Of a DNA stretch of 11,032 nucleotides, positions 6,954 through 11,032 are shown piece by piece. The DNA comes from Clostridium sp. CAG:448 (GTDB taxonomy: Bacteria > Bacillota > Clostridia > Oscillospirales > CAG-272). Location: positions 1,262 to 12,293 of the forward strand of contig FR890530.1 in assembly GCA_000433415.1 (NCBI GenBank), read 5' to 3'. The notes beneath the pieces are model-generated. The model ran no database searches. It saw nothing but the letters and a program-made list of their open reading frames with translations, and was not told the DNA's origin. Both the position numbers and the translations under genes were made by a program. How positions within the stretch are numbered: the first letter of the stretch is position 1; each line of letters begins with the position of its first letter.

Positions 6954-7030
6954 AAACAAATTTTTGGGATCGTGCAGAAGTCGCGGCGGGCAATCCCGAA
7001 AAAACCGAACCGCGTTAACGGAGGAAAAAG

Positions 7031-7567
7031 ATGTTAAGAAACGAAGGGACAAAAAAGAGAAACGGCGCAAGATCGGTTTTTGCGCTTGTTGTTCTTTTCG
7101 CAGCTCTTCTCGCTTCGGCGAGCGGCGTTTCTTTTGCGAAAAATCTTTCCTCCTCAACAGGAGGCGACAATGCGCAGGTTTCGGCTCTGATTATAGATTT
7201 ACGGGTGAGTTCTTCCGATAATCTGGCGATTGATTGCGGACAGGAAATCATGACCGCCGAGTATCACTTTACGGTTGCGAATACAAAAGACGGAAAAACG
7301 GCGGAAACGTCGTTCAAATATGACGTGATCGTGACGTTGCCGGAAGCATTGCCCGAAGGCATTTCTGTAACCGTGGACGGAAAGATCGGCACGGCTTCGT
7401 CGGACAGAAAAACGGTTACGATTAAAGACGTCGGGCGTTTTGCGGCGGGAAATTCGCAAACGCACAATCATAGTCTTGTTTTTTACGTGGTTGACGTAGG
7501 TCTCTTGTCGCGGAATTACGTTTTTGAGAATATAAGCATTTCGGTGCGTGCCGAGCAGGTTTGCTGA
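7031..7567 (+). CDS. Small secreted protein, probable SipW substrate
   Basis: A 178-aa protein. A basic start (MLRNEGTKKRNGAR) and a hydrophobic segment at about 14-36 are followed by FAKNLSSSTGGDNAQVSALI, which resembles the cleavage region of its neighbours. The outer part (about 45-178) is beta-rich, with FKYDVIVTLPEALPEGISV and SLVFYVV near the end. It ends in a single cysteine. No named domain was recognised; in size and layout it resembles small TasA/camelysin-like accessory proteins. The start is fixed by GGAGG at 7020-7024. It ends 17 bases before the next start and so is probably co-transcribed. It may be a minor fibre or anchoring component. Confidence 0.65.
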   Translation: MLRNEGTKKRNGARSVFALVVLFAALLASASGVSFAKNLSSSTGGDNAQVSALIIDLRVSSSDNLAIDCGQEIMTAEYHFTVANTKDGKTAETSFKYDVIVTLPEALPEGISVTVDGKIGTASSDRKTVTIKDVGRFAAGNSQTHNHSLVFYVVDVGLLSRNYVFENISISVRAEQVC

Positions 7568-7584
7568 ACGAACGGAGAAAGAGT

Positions 7585-9036
7585 ATGAAAAGCTTTACAA
7601 AAAAAATGAAACGTAAAAGTATACTCGTGTTACTCTCTCTGTTTGCGGTGTTTTTTCTGCTTTCGGTAACTTTTACCATGAGCAAATACGTGATAGAAAA
7701 GCCGGTAGGAAATATTACTTTAACCGTAACGGGAGGAGACGTTCTTATACCCGGATTGGAGCTCAGAAATACTTTGGGTACTTCCGTGACGGAAGTCGTG
7801 TTCGGGCGAACGGAAGATTACGTGAGTGAAATCGTCGGAATCAAGCCGAAAAATGTTGATGTAAAAAGATCGGGTAAAATAAAGCTGTATGCTAAGGGGA
7901 CGAAGGCGTATATTCTTTCAGGCCGGAAAATTTACGCTAATTCGAATTGCTTTCACACGTTTTATGATCTTAAGGAACTGACGTCCGTCGATTTTTCCAA
8001 CTTCGATACCGGAATGGTCACGGATATGCGCGGTATGTTTCGCGGTTGCACCAAGTTGACGGAGGTAAAAAACATCACCTCGTGGAATGTCAAAAACGTC
8101 GAGGATATGGAGTTCTTGTTTCGTGATTGTACTTCTTTGACGGCGCTTGACCTTTCCGGCTGGAACACCGAAAAAGTAACAGATCTTTACGGAGCGTTCT
8201 ATAACTGCAGCAGTCTTACTTCTCTTGACGTTTCCTCGTGGGACACTTCCGACGTTGAAAACATCGCCGACACCTTCTATAGTTGCAGCAAACTGACATC
8301 TCTTGACGTTTCAAAATGGAATATCGATAAAGCCACGCAGATGCACTATATATTCTACAATTGTTCTTCCCTGACGTCGCTTGACGTTTCAAAGTGGAAT
8401 ACCGCATGCGTTGCCGATATGTCGGGTACGTTTTTCGGCTGTTCTTCCCTGACGTCGCTGAATGTTTCTTCATGGGATACCGCAGGCGTCACTGATATGA
8501 GCTATATGTTCAGAAATTGCGGCAGACTTACTTCGCTTGATGTTTCTTCGTGGGATACCTCGGACGTTACGAATATGAACAATATGTTTTTGGGGTGCGG
8601 CAGTCTGACTTCGCTTGACGTTTCTTCGTGGGACACAGGCAAAGTCAGCAATATGCGCAATTTGTTTCGCGAATGCAGCAAACTGACAGCGATAGACGTT
8701 TCTTCGTGGAGCACCGAAAATGCTACGGATATGTTTTGTATGTTTTACGGTTGCTCCTCTCTTACCTCGCTTGACGTTTCATCGTGGAATACCGGAATCG
8801 TTACGGATATGAGTCATATGTTCTATAATTGCGGCAGGCTCGTTTCCGTATATGTTGGCAGCGGCTGGAATACGGATAATGTCTCCTCCTCCGGCAATAT
8901 GTTTACGCTATGCAAAAACCTTTCGGGAGGGAAAGGAACTGCTTTCAATGACGCGTATACGGATAAGGCTTACGCCCGCATAGACGGTGGCACGGCGAAT
9001 CCGGGTTATTTTACAGATATAGCGGATAAACCGTAA
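7585..9036 (+). CDS. BspA-like surface protein with DUF285 repeats
   Basis: A 483-aa protein. Signal segment: basic residues 1-11, hydrophobic about 12-30, then TFTMSKYV, which shares TxSKYV with the TasA-like protein, so SipW processing is likely. Residues 45-131 form a lead-in domain (KIKLYAKGTKAYILSG, KIYANSN). Residues 132-445 contain twelve tandem repeats of 26-27 residues with consensus LTSLDVSSWDTSxVTDM and a cysteine near the end of each unit, the bacterial surface protein 26-residue repeat (DUF285), a leucine-rich-repeat-like fold used for adhesion. The tail has the usual capping segment (AYARIDGGTANPGYFTD). There is no LPXTG or other anchor. GGAGA at 7574-7578 supports ATG 7585 rather than the TTG at 7561, which overlaps the previous gene. 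It is probably an adhesin held on or within the fibre layer. Confidence 0.85.
   Translation: MKSFTKKMKRKSILVLLSLFAVFFLLSVTFTMSKYVIEKPVGNITLTVTGGDVLIPGLELRNTLGTSVTEVVFGRTEDYVSEIVGIKPKNVDVKRSGKIKLYAKGTKAYILSGRKIYANSNCFHTFYDLKELTSVDFSNFDTGMVTDMRGMFRGCTKLTEVKNITSWNVKNVEDMEFLFRDCTSLTALDLSGWNTEKVTDLYGAFYNCSSLTSLDVSSWDTSDVENIADTFYSCSKLTSLDVSKWNIDKATQMHYIFYNCSSLTSLDVSKWNTACVADMSGTFFGCSSLTSLNVSSWDTAGVTDMSYMFRNCGRLTSLDVSSWDTSDVTNMNNMFLGCGSLTSLDVSSWDTGKVSNMRNLFRECSKLTAIDVSSWSTENATDMFCMFYGCSSLTSLDVSSWNTGIVTDMSHMFYNCGRLVSVYVGSGWNTDNVSSSGNMFTLCKNLSGGKGTAFNDAYTDKAYARIDGGTANPGYFTDIADKP
7978..8919 (+). repeat. Tandem 78/81-bp coding repeats (12 units)
   Basis: Twelve units, ten of 78 bp and two of 81 bp, encode the DUF285 repeats. 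The middle units share strings such as CTTGACGTTTC and TCGTGGGA, and the first and last units are the most diverged. Units encoding identical LTSLDVSS residues differ at silent positions, so the array is old rather than freshly expanded, though slippage or recombination could still change its length. Confidence 0.85.
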
Positions 9037-9057
9037 AAGCAGATTCGATTATAAGCA

Positions 9058-9147
9058 TCACCGCGCAATCCGCGCAGGCATACCGAATCGAAGAAGTGAC
9101 CAAACTAACAGGAATTCTATGTAGTTTTCTAATTCTTTGCTTTGCAT
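9058..9147 (-). pseudogene. Decapitated start of a third sigma-factor paralogue
   Basis: On the minus strand, GAGGTA at 9154-9159 and ATG at 9147 open a 29-codon frame ending at 9058. Its first residues, MQSKELENYIEFLL, align position by position with the right sigma start VNRQDVEKTITEYLK, with Glu7, Ile10, Glu and Leu shared and several conservative changes. The palindrome ends 15 bases before the start codon in both cases. After about codon 14 similarity stops and the frame runs into the DNA behind the DUF285 gene. The simplest reading is a sigma gene whose body was removed by a deletion or replacement. A functional 29-aa leader peptide cannot be excluded. Confidence 0.45.
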
Positions 9148-9159
9148 CTTCGGTACCTC

Positions 9160-9175
9160 TTTTGAAAGCTTTCAC
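9160..9175 (-). promoter_or_regulatory. Palindromic element copy 2 (orphan)
   Basis: The minus strand carries GGTGAAAGCTTTCAA, with the palindrome at 9163-9174, preceded by TTGTA. It points at the truncated sigma start at 9147 and away from the intact right sigma gene. Any transcript from it would run antisense into the 3' end of the DUF285 gene. Confidence 0.65.
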
Positions 9176-9243
9176 CTACAAGGTCGCACCAATAGCTTCT
9201 CGGTTCAATGTTTTTTCAAAAAAATACGACAGAAACAGAGGTA

Positions 9244-9269
9244 GCCGCCGCAGGAAAAACTGCAGCGGC
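9244..9269 (-). terminator. Hairpin after the right sigma gene
   Basis: On the minus strand GCCGCTGCAG and CTGCGGCGGC form a 10-bp stem with one G-T pair around a TTTTTC loop, eight bases past the stop codon at 9278-9280. The following bases are only moderately T-rich (TACCTCTGTTTCTG), so termination may be partial. The position is right for the end of the sigma transcript. Confidence 0.5.
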
Positions 9270-9277
9270 CCACTTGC

Positions 9278-10939
9278 TTATTCGTTGGCAATCAGTGTGG
9301 TCAGGGATTTTCTCTGACCTTCGGCAGGCTCTTTAAGCTTGCCGTTCTTCAGGAGCGTTATGATACAGTGCAGCAAAAACCATCCGTCGGAGTGGAATAC
9401 AGACTGCAGTTCATACTCTTCTGCCTTTTTTAGATGCTCGGGAACCGATTTCAGTACAGCCTCGGCATAAGGTGCCTTCAGCGCATCAAATTCAGCCCGA
9501 TACTTTTCCTTGATTCGCTCGCCGATTGCAAGGAGTTCATTTTTTATTTCGTTATCCCGGAGAACGATTATTTTCCACAAGGTTGCGAAATTTCCGTTGT
9601 AATCTCCTTTGAACTCAAGATATCCACCTTCGGAGAGCCATGCGTAATCTTCTTTCGGAAGCGGAATTTCATCTTCCAGCGCGTAGAGCGAGAGGATTCG
9701 TTTCGCATCTTCATAAAATCGGAAAGTATGGTCCTTATCTCGATTTGACCACTCACTGTCGATCTGCCAAAGTATGCGTTCTCCGTTTCTGCTCCACATA
9801 GGCCCGCACCAATTTTTCATATGTACATAGTCGTCCGGAAGCACCATATCATCCGGCACGACGTCCGCATGGCAAATGTTATGCGCACCGTCCGGGCGGA
9901 TCGTAGCAGCTTCTTCAAAAGAAACGCTCTCGTCCATCAGTTTTTCACCGGACCAAGCGGCAATGTAAGGAATAAGCGACCAAAGAAGAAAGTTTTTATC
10001 TCGCAGCGGATTTCCCCGCGTAGAGCCGGAAAGCATATAAGGGCAGAAAATACGTTCATCGTCCAAAATACCGCTGTTCATCAATTCATCATACAGATCG
10101 TTCGCAAAAAGCTCCGCAGCACGCTTGTACATATCGTTCTGCATAGTGAGAAGCTCTGCAGTCGGCTCGCTGATGATGAAGTTGACAATGTACTTATCCT
10201 TTTGTGCCTGCAGGAAGCCGTATTCCTCAAGGAATTCAACTTCTGGTTCCACATACACAGGGGAAACGCCCAGATCATCAGCAATCTCGTTAATAGTCTT
10301 TGCCGTATTACGCACGCAGTAACAGATATTCTGCGATAGAGTGGAACGGAAGAACTCGTCGAGAGATTTTTTACCTACGGAACCATTGATGCCATAGGAG
10401 TGGAACTTAATAGGGTTAAACTTGAGTTCGCTTGCTTTTCTCATCGTATCCATACCTCGTTTCAATTCTTTTTTCGCTTCAAACAAGTGCCATTTGACAG
10501 TGCCGAGAGGTATACCCAGTTCCCGAGCAATATCTGCCTGCTTACGATTTTCAAAGTAATACGCAATCACTATTCTTCTTTGCAGCTTAGAAAGGTAAGC
10601 AATCTCAGTCTGGAGACGACGGATAGCGTCACGATTGTCGTCGGTATCCAGCTCAGAGTACGGATCTGCGATCAGTTCCGCAACCTCATCCATAGAAACA
10701 CCGAACATACTTTTAGCAGCATCACGATAATAGTTGCTGAGCGTGTTATGGGCAACGGTCCAGATGAACTTTCTCATGTCCACAACGTCATCCTTGACAA
10801 GGAGCGCACGGAACGCTCTTATCGCAATCTCCTGCGACAGATCCTCTGCATCGTGGATGCTTTTACACCTCTTCAGAGCAAATCCGAATATGGGTTTCAG
10901 GTATTCAGTTATAGTTTTCTCTACATCTTGTCTGTTCAC
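9278..10939 (-). CDS. Sigma-70 family (ECF-like) sigma factor with long C-terminal domain, paralogue
   Basis: A 553-aa protein from GTG 10939. Residues 5-75 are region 2 (AEDLSQEIAIRAFRAL at 31-46, then MRKFIWTVAHNTLSNYYRD). Residues 110-162 are region 4, with helix-turn-helix NRKQADIARELGIPLGTVKW at about 131-150. A second DNA-binding module lies at about 205-255 (INEIADDLGVSPVYVEPEVE). Residues 256-553 are unrecognised. Domain order and spacing match the left sigma gene almost residue for residue through the second module; the C-terminal parts have diverged. Start: an ATG at 10954 abuts the palindrome and has no ribosome binding site, while GAGGTA at 10946-10951 serves the GTG 15 bases after the palindrome, as in the truncated copy. 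The gene is read toward the surface operon. Autoregulation through the palindrome is inferred. Confidence 0.82.
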   Translation of the reverse strand: MNRQDVEKTITEYLKPIFGFALKRCKSIHDAEDLSQEIAIRAFRALLVKDDVVDMRKFIWTVAHNTLSNYYRDAAKSMFGVSMDEVAELIADPYSELDTDDNRDAIRRLQTEIAYLSKLQRRIVIAYYFENRKQADIARELGIPLGTVKWHLFEAKKELKRGMDTMRKASELKFNPIKFHSYGINGSVGKKSLDEFFRSTLSQNICYCVRNTAKTINEIADDLGVSPVYVEPEVEFLEEYGFLQAQKDKYIVNFIISEPTAELLTMQNDMYKRAAELFANDLYDELMNSGILDDERIFCPYMLSGSTRGNPLRDKNFLLWSLIPYIAAWSGEKLMDESVSFEEAATIRPDGAHNICHADVVPDDMVLPDDYVHMKNWCGPMWSRNGERILWQIDSEWSNRDKDHTFRFYEDAKRILSLYALEDEIPLPKEDYAWLSEGGYLEFKGDYNGNFATLWKIIVLRDNEIKNELLAIGERIKEKYRAEFDALKAPYAEAVLKSVPEHLKKAEEYELQSVFHSDGWFLLHCIITLLKNGKLKEPAEGQRKSLTTLIANE

Positions 10940-10953
10940 TTGTTTGTACCTCA

Positions 10954-10968
10954 TTGAAAGCTTTCACC
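10954..10968 (-). promoter_or_regulatory. Palindromic element copy 3 (right sigma leader)
   Basis: The minus strand reads CTATATGGGTGAAAGCTTTC, with the 12-bp palindrome at 10955-10966, 15 bases before the GTG start of the right sigma gene. The CTATA before the GGG is shared with copy 1 and may be a -10-like box or part of a larger binding site. No matching -35 of the vegetative type was found upstream. Confidence 0.7.
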
Positions 10969-11032
10969 CATATAGACACGCGAATCCGAAAAGGTTGGAA
11001 CTTTTTGAAAAAATTATTTGAAATCGAAAAGA

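Noticed and set aside
7978..8919. Regularly spaced 78-bp repeats as a CRISPR-like array.
   Set aside because: The repeats lie in one open reading frame, have no unique spacers between identical units, and encode a known protein repeat.
9044..9092. Inverted repeat TTCGATT/AATCGAA behind the DUF285 gene as the operon terminator.
   Set aside because: The stem is only 7 bp around a long loop and no T-run follows. A terminator for this operon was not found.
4227..9230. The 12-base direct repeat AAAAAATACGAC at 4227-4238 and 9219-9230 flanks the surface operon and could be a target-site duplication or attachment pair.
   Set aside because: An A-rich 12-mer pair is expected by chance in 11 kb, flanking similarity is poor, and no integrase or transposase is present.

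Overview
The window looks like chromosomal or integrated DNA from a Gram-positive anaerobe of the Clostridia, probably a gut member. The evidence is a LytTR/DUF3021 regulator pair, consensus sigma-A promoters, strong AGGAGG-type ribosome binding sites, a SipW-type (His-dependent) signal peptidase next to TasA/camelysin-like proteins, a BspA-type DUF285 repeat protein and a c-di-GMP-I-like riboswitch. The species cannot be named from the sequence. TGA is used as a normal stop.

Left part (1-2183): a sigma-A promoter and long leader precede a small regulatory operon of a LytTR-domain regulator, a four-helix DUF3021 membrane protein and a GNAT acetyltransferase that is frameshifted by one missing A. 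A promoterless gene fragment follows, so this stretch appears eroded.

Middle (2184-9036): a sigma-70-family factor with an unusually long C-terminal part (545 aa) is read rightward. After its terminator-like hairpin lies a consensus promoter with an A-tract upstream region. Its leader carries a c-di-GMP-I (GEMM)-like aptamer and a textbook intrinsic terminator. Behind it sits a five-gene surface operon: a TasA/camelysin-like protein, a membrane protein with a cytosolic N-terminal domain and a TasA-like outer domain, a SipW-type signal peptidase, a short secreted protein, and a 483-aa protein with twelve 26-27-residue DUF285 repeats. The peptidase probably matures the other four. The riboswitch would link assembly of this matrix or adhesion layer to c-di-GMP.

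Right part (9037-11032): a second sigma factor, a paralogue of the first with the same domain order, is read leftward towards the operon. The two sigma genes therefore bracket the surface operon and converge on it.

The most interesting signal is a 15-base element, GGTGAAAGCTTTCAA, with a perfect 12-bp palindrome core. It occurs three times, always in the leader of a sigma gene or sigma-gene remnant: before the left sigma gene, before the right one, and at 9160-9175. The third copy leads, with ribosome binding site and start codon at the same distance as in the right sigma gene, into a 29-codon ORF whose first 13 or so codons resemble the start of that gene. It looks like a decapitated third paralogue. 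A locus of recombining, commonly controlled sigma factors around a c-di-GMP-gated surface operon is a plausible undescribed regulatory system, but this is inference.
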